From Pedobacter cryoconitis (GTDB taxonomy: Bacteria > Bacteroidota > Bacteroidia > Sphingobacteriales > Sphingobacteriaceae): 64,000 nt of DNA. Both the position numbers and the translations under genes were made by a program. A model generated the notes under the pieces. The model was not told where the DNA came from and did not search any database. It saw nothing but the letters and a program-made list of their open reading frames with translations. Below, piece after piece: positions 38,294 through 47,976 of this stretch. The DNA lies in contig NZ_QLLR01000009.1 in the NCBI RefSeq assembly GCF_003259615.1, positions 87,052-151,051 of the forward strand, written 5' to 3'. How positions within the stretch are numbered: the first letter of the stretch is position 1; each line of letters opens with the position of its first letter.

Positions 38294-41200
38294 TTATTTA
38301 TTGACTTCAACTCCCTCCTTCATGAAATTTAAATAAGCAGTAATCAATTTAGAGTCAAATACAGGAGGAGAGAATCCAGTATCCTTTAAAAAAGCTTCGG
38401 TATTTAACCTGGTATAATAATAAGTATTTTCATAGGCTTCTACTAAAGATTTACCCGAATAAATATCATCAGTAAATAGGGCCAATAATGGATACAAAGG
38501 GTTATTTACATCGTGTTTCCATAAATTAAGCCACTGATCAAATGGTATTCCCTGAAGTGAGTGACCACAAAATTCATTAATTCTTGAACAAAAATCAGTT
38601 AGGGAAACATCATTTTCAGGCAATGATGAAAGATGAAAGTTTTTACCGATAGAATCTTTGTTCTTCGCAATATGGACAATCGCACTACTCATATAATCAA
38701 CAGTAGTAAGCTCATCTTTTAATCCCATCACCAGTGGAAAAGCATTAAGTTCAATACAGCTTCTGGTCAGCATCCCCCACCATTGGTTCATAACTGTTGC
38801 ACCAGTTTTACCATTACAGACTGCAAAACCAAGCCTGAAATTAACAACAGGTAATCCTTTTTTTATGGCTTGCTCAATAATTTTTTCCATTACCCATTTA
38901 GACTTTATATAACCTAAATCGCGGCTTATCGCCCCTAAATTTTGATCTATAGGGCTGTCTTCATTCATAAATGTACTATTGGTAAATGGTCTTCCCCAAC
39001 TAAAGACCCCCATCGTAGAAAGCAACATCAGGTATTTAAGTTTTTTTCCTGCAGCTAATTTCAGGATTTCATTTAATCCATCAATATTTGATTTTTTTAT
39101 TACCTGGTAAGGTTGCAGATAACTTACAGAGCTTCCAGAATGATAAATTATTTCAATTGTTTCTTCCAAAAAGGAGAAATTTTCAGCAGACATTCCCATA
39201 TTTGCTTCAGAAAGCTCACCTAAAACCGGAAAGATCCGATCTGCTTTTTCTTTATCCCAAGGCAATAAGAACTTTTCAAAGGTGTGTTTAATTCGCGCCA
39301 GTGCACCATCGTAATTTTCTGCTCTAACCAGGCAATAGATTATTGCATCATTGGCATTTAACAAATCATTCAATAAACAGGAACCAACAAAACCAGTTGC
39401 TCCAGTGAGAAAAATGTGTTTTGGATCTATCAGAACTGATTCAGGGTGCTTATCTAAGGTATTAAAATTCACCTTTAGCACGCTATCATCCAATAATTCG
39501 GCAATACTCTTTTCTACACTCTCCTGTTCTGTAAGCTGCTTTGTTAAGTGTCTTACCCGTATTTCATCTGCCAAATCTTTAATCACCGGAAACAGGTAAA
39601 GATCCTGAAGCTTAATTACTTTCTTTATCGAAGCAGGAAAATCGGCATAAACCTGTACCATACGTAAACTATCACCACCAAGACTAAACACATTGTCAAC
39701 AGCTGCCATACCTGTTAACTGAAGGTGAGCTGACCAGATAGAAATAATGATAGATTCGTAATCTTCAGGTTCAAAAGTCTCCAAATCAATCGCCACTATC
39801 TGTTCCGTTAAGAAAAGTTTATTTCTATCGATTTTGCCGCTCACATTAAGTGGCATTTCATTTAAAAATTGGAATTTTGAAGGAATCATATGCACTGGCA
39901 ACAGATCTTGTAAAATTCCAAGAAGTTGTGCCTTATGTTCTTTTTCTTCTTTTAATAAATTGTTATCCTGTACAATAAATGCAACCAAAAGCTTATTTCT
40001 GTAATTATCTTCCTGTAAAAGCACAACACTTTGCTTTACTCCTGCCAGGTTTTTAATTACGCTTTCAATCTCTTCAAGTTCAATCCTATACCCTCTTAAT
40101 TTTATCTGGCTATCCTTTCTTCCAACAAACTCTACATTTCCATCAGCTAAGTATTTTACCAAATCCCCGGTCTTATAAAGTATGTTCCAATCAGCAGCAA
40201 GTTTGCCGGCATGGTCAAATTTATTAGGAATGAAACTTAATCTTGTCTCTTCCTTTCTATTTAAGTATTCTTTTGCAACCTGTTCTCCGGTAATAAAAAG
40301 TTCACCTGTCTCTCCAACCTCCACTTCTTCCATCATTTCATTCAAAACATAGAACTGAGTATTTACACAAGGCTTACCAATTGTATTGGCCAGATCTCCT
40401 TTTTTATATTTATAATAACATACAGCAACTGTACATTCTGTTGGGCCGTAAGCATTAAGGAGAACGACCTTATCAGCCCATTTTTTTACCAAAATTTCGT
40501 TGGCAGCCTCCCCACCCATACAAATAAGACGCAGGCAATTTGGTTTATTCTCAACAGTCAGCGTTGCGAGTACAGATGGTGTAATTGTTGGAATGATATT
40601 AATCTGGTTCACTGCTATAAAATCGAGAAGACTATCTCCAAGTAGCCGGTTGTCGGGGTAAAGGCATACTGTAACACCGTACAACACAGGTATCCATAAG
40701 TCGATGACAACCGCATCAAAACTAATTGATGCAAATTGCAGTGATTTACTATTTTCCTCAATTTCCAGGATAAGATGATACCAGCTTACAAAGTTAGTCA
40801 ACCCCCGATGCTTAACCACCACACCTTTTGGAATTCCTGTACTGCCAGAGGTATAAAGGATGTACGCAACATCATCTAATTTATTCACAGGTATAAGATT
40901 ATCCTTTGATTGCTGTTTTAAATTATCATTTAATATTTTGCAATCAAGATCTAATAGCTGACCTGAATAGTTTTCTAATTTTTCCTGAATTGAAGTTTCT
41001 GTAATTAAAAATGGTATTCCAGTATCTTCAAATATGAGCTGGAAGCGTGAAGCAGGATAATTGGTGTCCAAAGGAACATAAATACCACCAATTTTCAGAA
41101 CTGCCAGCATAGCGATTAGTCTATCTTCAGACTGATGCAGACAAATTCCCACCTTTGTTTGGTGTCTTCCGCCATTAGCATTCAAAAAATGGGCAAGTTG

Positions 41201-41401
41201 ATTTGCTCTTTCATTGATTGACTGATAATCAAACTTTCGATCTTTAAACTCAAGAATAACTTTTCCAGGAGTATTTAAAACTCTTCTTTCGAATATTTGT
41301 ACAACAGTCTCTGCTTGATCAAATACATCTTGTAATTTTGGATTCTTTAAATTCATAAAAATTCTATTTAAATAATTCTGATTTTTAAGATCACTATTCA
41401 C
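38294..41401 (-). CDS. NRPS-like adenylation-carrier protein-thioester reductase (A-PCP-R)
   Basis: A 1035-residue single-module enzyme. The adenylation domain (about 20-520) has A3 YILYTSGSTGIPKG, A5 NAYGPTECTV, A7 YKTGDLVKY, A8 GRKDSQIKLRGYRIE and A10 NVSGKIDRNK. The carrier domain has VFSLGGDSLRMV with the phosphopantetheine Ser. The C-terminal NADPH reductase domain begins at VFLTGATGFVGS. No condensation domain, so it should activate one carboxylic or amino acid and release it as aldehyde or alcohol, like Lys2 or carboxylic acid reductases. No other biosynthetic gene or phosphopantetheinyl transferase is adjacent. An ATG at 41356 is an alternative start. Confidence 0.88.
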   Translation of the reverse strand: MNSDLKNQNYLNRIFMNLKNPKLQDVFDQAETVVQIFERRVLNTPGKVILEFKDRKFDYQSINERANQLAHFLNANGGRHQTKVGICLHQSEDRLIAMLAVLKIGGIYVPLDTNYPASRFQLIFEDTGIPFLITETSIQEKLENYSGQLLDLDCKILNDNLKQQSKDNLIPVNKLDDVAYILYTSGSTGIPKGVVVKHRGLTNFVSWYHLILEIEENSKSLQFASISFDAVVIDLWIPVLYGVTVCLYPDNRLLGDSLLDFIAVNQINIIPTITPSVLATLTVENKPNCLRLICMGGEAANEILVKKWADKVVLLNAYGPTECTVAVCYYKYKKGDLANTIGKPCVNTQFYVLNEMMEEVEVGETGELFITGEQVAKEYLNRKEETRLSFIPNKFDHAGKLAADWNILYKTGDLVKYLADGNVEFVGRKDSQIKLRGYRIELEEIESVIKNLAGVKQSVVLLQEDNYRNKLLVAFIVQDNNLLKEEKEHKAQLLGILQDLLPVHMIPSKFQFLNEMPLNVSGKIDRNKLFLTEQIVAIDLETFEPEDYESIIISIWSAHLQLTGMAAVDNVFSLGGDSLRMVQVYADFPASIKKVIKLQDLYLFPVIKDLADEIRVRHLTKQLTEQESVEKSIAELLDDSVLKVNFNTLDKHPESVLIDPKHIFLTGATGFVGSCLLNDLLNANDAIIYCLVRAENYDGALARIKHTFEKFLLPWDKEKADRIFPVLGELSEANMGMSAENFSFLEETIEIIYHSGSSVSYLQPYQVIKKSNIDGLNEILKLAAGKKLKYLMLLSTMGVFSWGRPFTNSTFMNEDSPIDQNLGAISRDLGYIKSKWVMEKIIEQAIKKGLPVVNFRLGFAVCNGKTGATVMNQWWGMLTRSCIELNAFPLVMGLKDELTTVDYMSSAIVHIAKNKDSIGKNFHLSSLPENDVSLTDFCSRINEFCGHSLQGIPFDQWLNLWKHDVNNPLYPLLALFTDDIYSGKSLVEAYENTYYYTRLNTEAFLKDTGFSPPVFDSKLITAYLNFMKEGVEVNK

Positions 41402-41643
41402 TCATTAAATCAAAACTATAATTCAATATTAGACAAAGAAAAGTAGCTGCAATGTGTTTTATAAATAAGAAATTAATTAAATTTAAAATGAACAAAAAGA
41501 ACAGGTACAGCATATATCGCCATTTCATAAATTCTGAACCATTAGCGTAATCATTTTATGTACTGGACTACTCAATCAGTCAGATCTGGTACCTGAATAC
41601 CCAGAGATTACAGGTTAATTTTGAACTATCAAATGAATAGAAA

Positions 41644-42093
41644 ATGAAAAATGAATTTTCAATCCCTCAGTTATTTCTACGCCTGGCATTAGGCATTGGA
41701 TTTATCCTTCCTGTTTTAGATCGCCTGGGAATGCTCGGCCCGGCAGGGACAAAAAACGTGGCCTGGGGCAACTGGGAAAACTTTATCAGTTACACGAATA
41801 CATTATTACCATTTTTAGGTAAGTCTGCGGCTGGATTTATGGGGCTGATTGCAACGCTTGCAGAGGCGATTTTTGCAGTCTTATTAATTACAGGCTATAA
41901 AACAAGATTAGCAGCACAAGGCAGTTTTTTACTTACGCTGACTTTCGGACTCTGTATGGCTGTCTTTTTAGGTATAAGAGCACCTTTTAATTATTCTGTA
42001 TTCGCAGATAGTGCAGCTAGTCTATTACTTGCCAGTATTCCGGTTTATAAATGGAGCCTGGATAATTACCTGGTGAAAGAAACACTGTCCTAA
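41644..42093 (+). CDS. DoxX-family membrane protein
   Basis: A 149-residue protein with four TM helices. It has the family pattern LRLALGIGFILPVLDRLG at the start and a C-terminal block of two helices. DoxX-like proteins are linked to thiol/redox or quinone-associated functions; specific role unknown. The GNAT gene begins 11 bp downstream. Confidence 0.8.
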   Translation: MKNEFSIPQLFLRLALGIGFILPVLDRLGMLGPAGTKNVAWGNWENFISYTNTLLPFLGKSAAGFMGLIATLAEAIFAVLLITGYKTRLAAQGSFLLTLTFGLCMAVFLGIRAPFNYSVFADSAASLLLASIPVYKWSLDNYLVKETLS

Positions 42094-42104
42094 ACGATTT
42101 AAAC

Positions 42105-42551
42105 ATGGAAATATCAATATTAAAACCAACAGATGACCTGTCCCGGTTCTGGAACGTACTTAGTACATTTCGTACCAATCTGGCTGAAGATACTTATCAG
42201 CAGGAATTATCAGAAATGATTCAAGACGGATTTCATTTAATCTATATAACCGATCATGGAGAAATTGCAGGATTTGCTGGGTATCGTTATATCCACAAGC
42301 TTTTTACAGGAAAAACAATCTATATTGATGATCTTTTTACGTTACCGCAATACCGCGGTAAAGGTTACGCCGCTTCTTTACTCGAATACATTCATCAAGA
42401 AGCGAAAGCAACGGGAATGAATAAAGTAGAACTGGATAGCGGCCCTACCAGAAATGATGCACACCGGTTATATTTAAATCATAAATATAGCATAACCAGC
42501 ATGCACTTTTCACGGCCGGTTTCTTCTGAAAAGATGGAGTTATTTACCTAA
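42105..42551 (+). CDS. GNAT-family N-acetyltransferase
   Basis: A 148-residue acetyltransferase with the acetyl-CoA loop LPQYRGKGYAASLL (QxxGxG/A type) and the C-terminal RNDAHRLYLNHKY motif. The acceptor cannot be inferred. Its last 12 bases overlap the convergent msrB gene. Confidence 0.87.
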   Translation: MEISILKPTDDLSRFWNVLSTFRTNLAEDTYQQELSEMIQDGFHLIYITDHGEIAGFAGYRYIHKLFTGKTIYIDDLFTLPQYRGKGYAASLLEYIHQEAKATGMNKVELDSGPTRNDAHRLYLNHKYSITSMHFSRPVSSEKMELFT

Positions 42552-43043
42552 ACCGTCAGGTACAAAATCAAGGGATACGGAATTCATACAGAAGCGTTTA
42601 TGTGTTGGTGCTGGCCCGTCATCAAAGATATGTCCGAGGTGAGAACCACAGCGTGCACAAAGTACTTCTGTTCTTTCCATACCTAAAGAATTATCTGCTC
42701 TGTATATAGTGCTTTTAGTTTTTAGCGGTTCGAAAAAGCTCGGCCATCCGCAGGTACTTGCAAACTTTGCATCAGACTTAAATAGTGGATTTCCACAAAC
42801 AGCACAGTAATACATTCCTCTGCGTTCAGAATTCCAAAGACTTCCCGTAAAGGCTTGCTGGGTTGCCCCTGTTCTTGCGACTGCGTAAAGCTCAGCAGGA
42901 AGTATTTTTTTCCATACCGCGTTACTTACTTTTAATACGTTAGTATCCGTTCTGGAGTAATAAGGGTTTTTTGTGGTTTTACCTTGACTGTAGCCAGTAT
43001 AAAAGAACAATAATAGAATTGCAGAACTTAATATAGTTTTCAT
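42540..43043 (-). CDS. msrB: Peptide-methionine (R)-S-oxide reductase, exported
   Basis: A 167-residue MsrB with an N-terminal signal peptide (to about YSQ20). It has the zinc cysteines C80xxC83 and C129xxC132, the GWPSF motif at 99-103, HLGHIFDDGP and the catalytic Cys152 in RFCMN. It repairs oxidised methionine in envelope proteins. Confidence 0.93.
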   Translation of the reverse strand: MKTILSSAILLLFFYTGYSQGKTTKNPYYSRTDTNVLKVSNAVWKKILPAELYAVARTGATQQAFTGSLWNSERRGMYYCAVCGNPLFKSDAKFASTCGWPSFFEPLKTKSTIYRADNSLGMERTEVLCARCGSHLGHIFDDGPAPTHKRFCMNSVSLDFVPDGLGK

Positions 43044-43097
43044 AATCTTCTTTTTATCATTTAGTCTGTTAAATAGAGAAAACCTTACAAGGAATAA

Positions 43098-43135
43098 TCA
43101 GAAAAGCCTCTTAATTTTTTCGGAGGCTTTTCTGA
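43098..43135 (-). terminator. Terminator of the fasciclin gene
   Basis: 14-bp stem ATCAGAAAAGCCTC / GAGGCTTTTCTGAT around an AT-rich loop, 18 bp from the stop of the minus-strand gene. Confidence 0.75.
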
Positions 43136-43152
43136 TATAAATATAGCTTAAT

Positions 43153-43731
43153 CTATTTTGGCATCAATACACTATTTACTACATGGATAACACCATTTTT
43201 CTGGTAAACATCAGCAATTGTTACTGTGCTCATTCCACCTTTTTCATCTTTCAGCACTAATTTTTTGCCTTCCATCCATGCCCAAAGTTTTCCACCTTCA
43301 ACAGTAGTCAGCTCAGCTTTACCTTTTCCTTTTTTGATGGCGGCTGCAATAGCTTTACTATCCATTTTTCCAGCAACAACATGGTAAGTAAGGATTTTGG
43401 TCAAGGTAGCTTTGTTTTCAGGTTTAACCAAAGTAGCGACAGTACCTTTTGGCAATTTATCAAATGCTTCATTAGTTGGTGCAAATACTGTAAACGGGCC
43501 AGCTCCTTTTAAAGTTTCGACTAAACCTGCAGCTTTAACAGCAGCAACCAATGTAGTATGGTCTTTAGAATTTACAGCATTATCAATAATATCTTTTGTA
43601 GGATACATTGCTGCACCACCTACCATTTTGGTATCGCCCGACATATTCATTTTTGATTGTGCCTGAACTTGTGTTTGTGAAGCAAATGCGATAGCTACTA
43701 AAGCAAATGCTGATATAAATGTTTTTTTCAT
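43153..43731 (-). CDS. Secreted fasciclin (FAS1) domain protein
   Basis: 192 residues from the ATG at 43731 (MKKTFISAFALV..., a clear signal peptide); the longer frame to 43755 adds eight residues before it. One FAS1 domain about 45-190, with GPFTVFAPTNEAFDKLP (H1 box) and the H2-like HVVNSVLMPK. Probably a surface or periplasmic adhesion/stress protein. Confidence 0.88.
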   Translation of the reverse strand: MKKTFISAFALVAIAFASQTQVQAQSKMNMSGDTKMVGGAAMYPTKDIIDNAVNSKDHTTLVAAVKAAGLVETLKGAGPFTVFAPTNEAFDKLPKGTVATLVKPENKATLTKILTYHVVAGKMDSKAIAAAIKKGKGKAELTTVEGGKLWAWMEGKKLVLKDEKGGMSTVTIADVYQKNGVIHVVNSVLMPK

Positions 43732-43947
43732 CTTAGTTTTGATATTTAACCACATTTACGACAGATGCTATACTATTGGTTTTTAAAAGACCAAATAAGT
43801 AACATAACGCACTGACTATTAATGAATTTATTTTGATAACATTCTGATATAATCACCTTTAATGATAATTATCGTAACTTGCTGTCGTTATTAATTACCT
43901 GGGGATAAAAATAAAGAAATATCAATTAATATTAATCAGACATAGCT

Positions 43948-44487
43948 ATGCAGGAAATAGATTTTAATAAAATACAAAATGAGTTACTGGCTTTTACAAA
44001 AACTGAGGTAAGCAAGTTCTTAGCAGCGCATCCCGATGAAGTTTTTTACGCATTTGCATTTGATTGTAACGCAGAAGATGCCGAAGTAAATTTGTGTTTC
44101 AATACAGAAAGTGCCTTTTCAACTCTCCTTGCAGAATCTCAAAGTGGAAAGTATAAAGCTTCTTATCAAACTGTAGAACAAATTAATGAACTGAGATATA
44201 ATACCGGCGATTGGGAGTATCAATCTTTTGCCACCACTTATGTACTTTCTGAGGAAGAATTATTCGGTGATGATGAAGATGATGATCATGAGGAAACTGA
44301 AGATGACGAAGGAGCTGCCAATGAACACACACAAAATTTGCTATTGCATTTTTCTAAAACCTTAGTTGAATTTACCAAAACTGAAGAATACCAGAAAATC
44401 CATAAGACACCGGATTTTAAAATATTCTGTATAGATCACGATGAAAATCTGGATGAAGCAGAACTAAGGATGAGCAGCTTCAGCTAA
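43948..44487 (+). CDS. DUF4303-like protein
   Basis: A 179-residue soluble protein. The segment VFYAFAFDCNAEDAEVNLCFNTE and the WEYQSF motif resemble DUF4303. A highly acidic Asp/Glu run occurs at about 108-128. Function unknown; some relatives lie in polymorphic-toxin immunity clusters, but no toxin is seen here. Confidence 0.6.
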   Translation: MQEIDFNKIQNELLAFTKTEVSKFLAAHPDEVFYAFAFDCNAEDAEVNLCFNTESAFSTLLAESQSGKYKASYQTVEQINELRYNTGDWEYQSFATTYVLSEEELFGDDEDDDHEETEDDEGAANEHTQNLLLHFSKTLVEFTKTEEYQKIHKTPDFKIFCIDHDENLDEAELRMSSFS

Positions 44488-44515
44488 CTCGTTAATATCC
44501 TTAAATTCTTTTTAT

Positions 44516-44559
44516 AAGCCCTTCTGTTGATAAAATCGTTCAACACAAGGGCTTTTTTA
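44516..44559 (+). terminator. Terminator of the DUF4303-like gene
   Basis: AAGCCCTT pairs with AAGGGCTT, with an inner TGTTGA/TCAACA stem and a T6 tract. Confidence 0.75.
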
Positions 44560-44620
44560 TGTCCAGAACTCTCGTTAAAATCTTGCAACAAATGAAAAAT
44601 CATATTTAATGAATAAAGTA

Positions 44621-44651
44621 TACTAAATTAGTAGTTTTTTATTTATCTTTG
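44621..44651 (+). promoter_or_regulatory. Operator-like palindrome and -7 box before the TlpA-like gene
   Basis: TACTAAATTAGTA (44621-44633), a perfect 13-bp palindrome, lies where the -33 box would be, followed by TATCTTTG (44644-44651), a TAnnTTTG -7 box. The same 13-mer, with centre T, occurs at 12228, so a shared repressor is plausible. Confidence 0.6.
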
Positions 44652-44679
44652 TGAACCAACCTTATTAAACCAACCAAAC

Positions 44680-45810
44680 ATGAAAAAAACTTCTACGCTA
44701 CTCATCGGAGCCTTGCTCCCGTTCACCTTACTTGCTCAGCAGCCATTCAGCCTCAAAGGAGACGTAAAAGGGTTACTGCCAGGAGATAAAATTTTTTTGT
44801 CTTACAATGCAGACGGAAAAAGCATACTGGATTCTGCAATAGCTGAAAAAGGTATTTTTACTTTCACCGGCAAAATTAAAGATCCCGCCAGAAGTGCCCT
44901 GTATAAAAAATCAGGAACGAAAGGAACCAGAAGTGATGCCTTATCATTCTATATAGAACCTGCAAATATTAAAATAACTTCTGCAGACTCTTTGAAACAT
45001 GCAGCAGTAAGCGGCTCCTTAGTTAATGCGGATAACAGCAAACTTAAAGCAAGTTCCAAAACTATCCAGGATGAGTTGAACGCACTTAACGAAGAATATT
45101 CAAAGTTTACCCCAGAGCAGAAAAATGATAAAGCATTTATAGAAAGTTTCTCTGGTCGTTACGATAAAGCCTCAGAGGGCCTGACTCCTGTTTACCTGGA
45201 TTTCGCCAGCAAAAATCCATCATCTTATATCAGTCTCGTTGTTTTATCTCAGTTAGCATCAGATGATAAAGTACAATCAGATGCAGAACAGCTTTATAAT
45301 AAGCTCTCCCCAAAAGTTCGTGAAACCAGTACAGGAAAAAGTATAGCAGGTTTCTTTGAAGCTGCAAAAAAGACTAAAATCGGTCAGCAAGCACTGGATT
45401 TTACGCAGAACGATGTGAATGATAAACCCGTAAAACTATCAGACTTTAAAGGAAAGTACGTTTTAGTTGATTTCTGGGCATCATGGTGTGGACCTTGCAG
45501 AAGAGAGAACCCAAATGTAGTTGTTGCCTATAATAAGTACAAAGATAAAGGATTTACTGTATTAGGAGTTTCCCTGGATCAGCCCGGTAAAAAAGAGGCT
45601 TGGTTAAAAGCAATCGAAGATGATAAATTGACCTGGACCCATGTTTCAGACCTGAAATTCTGGGACAATGCAGTGGCAAAACTATATGGCATCAGATCCA
45701 TACCTGCAAATTTTCTGATCGACCCTACAGGAAAAATTATTGCTAAAGGTTTAAGAGAAGAAGACCTTCAAAAGAAACTTGCAGAAATATTAGATTCAAA
45801 ATCAAAATAG
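44680..45810 (+). CDS. TlpA-like thioredoxin with DUF4369 N-terminal domain
   Basis: A 376-residue exported protein. Signal peptide about 1-19 (LLAQ), DUF4369 beta-sandwich about 20-115, a helical linker, and a TlpA/AhpC-TSA thioredoxin domain about 235-375 with WCGPC (Cys270, Cys273) and the cis-Pro SIPANF. Acts as a periplasmic disulfide reductase. A palindrome overlaps its promoter, suggesting redox-dependent control. Confidence 0.9.
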   Translation: MKKTSTLLIGALLPFTLLAQQPFSLKGDVKGLLPGDKIFLSYNADGKSILDSAIAEKGIFTFTGKIKDPARSALYKKSGTKGTRSDALSFYIEPANIKITSADSLKHAAVSGSLVNADNSKLKASSKTIQDELNALNEEYSKFTPEQKNDKAFIESFSGRYDKASEGLTPVYLDFASKNPSSYISLVVLSQLASDDKVQSDAEQLYNKLSPKVRETSTGKSIAGFFEAAKKTKIGQQALDFTQNDVNDKPVKLSDFKGKYVLVDFWASWCGPCRRENPNVVVAYNKYKDKGFTVLGVSLDQPGKKEAWLKAIEDDKLTWTHVSDLKFWDNAVAKLYGIRSIPANFLIDPTGKIIAKGLREEDLQKKLAEILDSKSK

Positions 45811-46114
45811 GGTACTCTGTTTTTCTGAATACATACCCTGACATTTTTTTAGGAGAGAAGTACCCAAGCAATAAATTATTGATATATTGGTTCAGGATGT
45901 TACAGCGGAGGTCAAAAAATTACTGTATACCTGAAAACTGGCAATTGGAGAAAAGATCTATCTGAATACGGTGAGTATAGGAAAAGTATATCAAAAAGGC
46001 ACACAGAAAATTTAAAGATAATAGCCAGTTTGACCGGATCTATAATCAGGGCCAAATTATAACTGGCTCCTGATTAATAATTTAAAGGCCTGTAACTCCG
46101 AATGGTTTCAGGAC
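45811..46114. other. Intergenic region with possible gene remnant
   Basis: About 300 bp. Bases about 45,930-46,060 can be read on the plus strand as a start-less frame (KTGNWRKDLSEYGEY...) of about 43 codons with protein-like composition. It may be a decayed gene; weak evidence. Confidence 0.3.
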
Positions 46115-46155
46115 ATATAAAAACCGGTTATCGTGCGGATAACCGGTTTTTATAT
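46115..46155. terminator. Bidirectional terminator before ferritin
   Basis: Stem TATAAAAACCGGTTATC / GATAACCGGTTTTTATA around GTGCG, flanked by A and T tracts. 20 bp from the ferritin stop. Confidence 0.85.
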
Positions 46156-46174
46156 AATTTATCTTTAATTCAGA

Positions 46175-46705
46175 CTATGCTTCGCTGTCATAAACAATGC
46201 CACCAACATGTTTGTCAATCTGCCATCTTCCAGTTCCTTCTTCGCCGATAACGTCGAACAATTCAAGGGCACGTCTTGCTTTGTATTCTTCTTCACGTTG
46301 TTCTTTGAAGAACCAGTTTAAGAATTCAACAGTAATATAATCTTGTTCTTTATGGCAATTAGCTGCGATATTTTTCAAAGATTGAGTTACGCTGATTTCC
46401 TGATCCAAAGCTTCCTCGAAAACTTCTCTGAAAGAGTTGTATTCAAGTTTGATATTTGAAACATCAGGAGAAATTGCAGTACCACCCATATCTAAAACAT
46501 ATTTATAGATTTTAAGCTGGTGTTGTCTTTCTTCGTCCGACTGTTTGAAGAAGTAGTCAGAGGAGAAATCGTAGCCATGTTGATTACACCAAGATGCCAT
46601 TGCTAAATATGCTGATGAAGATTGAGCTTCTTTTTTTATTTGTTGATTTAAGAGTTTTTCTACTTCAGTAGAAAGCAAACACTTAACGCGGATGATGTCT
46701 TTCAT
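46175..46705 (-). CDS. ftnA: Bacterial non-haem ferritin
   Basis: A 176-residue four-helix ferritin. Ferroxidase ligands are visible in LLNQQIKKEAQSS (Glu), SDEERQHQ (Glu-Glu-x-x-His) and the later EQREEE segment. It is a cytoplasmic iron store oxidising Fe(II). Confidence 0.94.
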   Translation of the reverse strand: MKDIIRVKCLLSTEVEKLLNQQIKKEAQSSSAYLAMASWCNQHGYDFSSDYFFKQSDEERQHQLKIYKYVLDMGGTAISPDVSNIKLEYNSFREVFEEALDQEISVTQSLKNIAANCHKEQDYITVEFLNWFFKEQREEEYKARRALELFDVIGEEGTGRWQIDKHVGGIVYDSEA

Positions 46706-46811
46706 ATGATTATAAATTAATTATTACCTATATCGTATGACAAAAGTAGTGCTATAAATCAATTTTAAAGCATTTAAAAGAAATATGGAAAGATTCTAAG
46801 TCTAAAGAAGA

Positions 46812-47177
46812 TTAAGCTGTTAGACTATATACCCTGTCGTGCAGGATGCGATTAAGTTCAAGCATTACAAACGTACCTTCTATTAATTCTTTGAAGGCGA
46901 TGATTTCCAATAAAGTTAATACATAACAATGATCACAAGCACAGATAAAAACGATCTCCAGATCTGGTGCTTTATCAGAACTTAGCAATAAAGCCTCTAT
47001 ATCGATGCCATAGATAGCTTTTCTAAGTTTCATGATCGAACGATAGTCGAAACGATTGTTATGGCCTGCGAAATTTACGTACCAGCATTTTTGAGAATCC
47101 GACTGAGAAACAGATCCATTCCTGGTTTGGAATACTTCTAATAATTCAACTGAAGGTGCTACGGCTACGTTTTGCAT
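46812..47177 (-). CDS. Hypothetical protein
   Basis: A 121-residue soluble protein without recognised motif. Two Cys-containing segments (FICACDHCYVLT) could bind metal. Neighbour of ferritin on the same strand, 106 bp upstream. It looks like a genus-level conserved protein from its clean start and coding composition. Confidence 0.5.
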   Translation of the reverse strand: MQNVAVAPSVELLEVFQTRNGSVSQSDSQKCWYVNFAGHNNRFDYRSIMKLRKAIYGIDIEALLLSSDKAPDLEIVFICACDHCYVLTLLEIIAFKELIEGTFVMLELNRILHDRVYSLTA

Positions 47178-47388
47178 TCACATTTATAATTATAATACAA
47201 AGATTCACATTATTTAGACTTGATACAAATAAATTGGCAAAATAATTTGTAATATTTTTAAATATTCCTGTTTTGTAGACGATAAATGCAAATATTCCTA
47301 TATTGTTACCACCTAAACTCACACCATATTTACTGGGCATTACTACCCATTAAACAATTTGAAAAACACTAATTAAATCCTTATCCCT

Positions 47389-47889
47389 ATGTACCGTAGT
47401 ATTGAAGATTTCGAAAATGACTGGAAGAACGAAGAGCATAGTACGCTTCAGATATTCAGCAACATTACGAATGAAACCAAATCCATCAAAATCCACGAAA
47501 ATGTAAGAGCATTAGATAGATTAGCCTGGCACATTACCCAGACTATCCCTGAAATGGGGTTACATGCTGGCTTGATGACAGAAAATCTGCTGGATGCACT
47601 GCCAATACCAGAAAGCTTTGAAGAAATTATTAAGGTCTACCAGGAATACAATATGCTCCTGTTAAAAAGAGTGAAGTCAAAATGGACAGACTCTACTTTA
47701 GGCGATAAAGTAGATATGTATGGACAGGTCTGGACTAAAGGACAGGTATTGTCTGTATTTGTGGCACATCAGACACATCACCGCGCACAAATGACAGTAG
47801 TGATGCGTATGGTAGGTTTGCCAGTACCTGGTGTATACGGCCCTGCTAAAGAAGAATGGGTACACATGGGGATACCTGCTATGGATTAA
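47389..47889 (+). CDS. DinB-superfamily protein
   Basis: A 166-residue four-helix bundle protein of the DinB/YfiT superfamily. Metal-ligand histidines are at LAWHIT (about 49) and AHQTHHRAQ (about 126-131). Such proteins act as thiol-dependent transferases; the substrate is unknown. Not related to polymerase IV. Confidence 0.82.
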   Translation: MYRSIEDFENDWKNEEHSTLQIFSNITNETKSIKIHENVRALDRLAWHITQTIPEMGLHAGLMTENLLDALPIPESFEEIIKVYQEYNMLLLKRVKSKWTDSTLGDKVDMYGQVWTKGQVLSVFVAHQTHHRAQMTVVMRMVGLPVPGVYGPAKEEWVHMGIPAMD

Positions 47890-47908
47890 ACCCGTATTCT
47901 TATCAAAT

Positions 47909-47945
47909 AAAAAGCCTGAACATATCAAAATATTCAGGCTTTTTA
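47909..47945. terminator. Convergent terminator
   Basis: AAAAAGCCTGAA / TTCAGGCTTTTT stem between the DinB-like gene and the convergent AraC regulator; T/A tracts on both sides. Confidence 0.85.
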
Positions 47946-47976
47946 TCTCTTATCCCGTTTTTAGAAACTGTTAAAA

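Noticed and set aside
47389..47889. DinB-like protein as DNA polymerase IV
   Set aside because: It belongs to the unrelated DinB/YfiT four-helix metalloprotein superfamily; it has His ligands and no polymerase motif.
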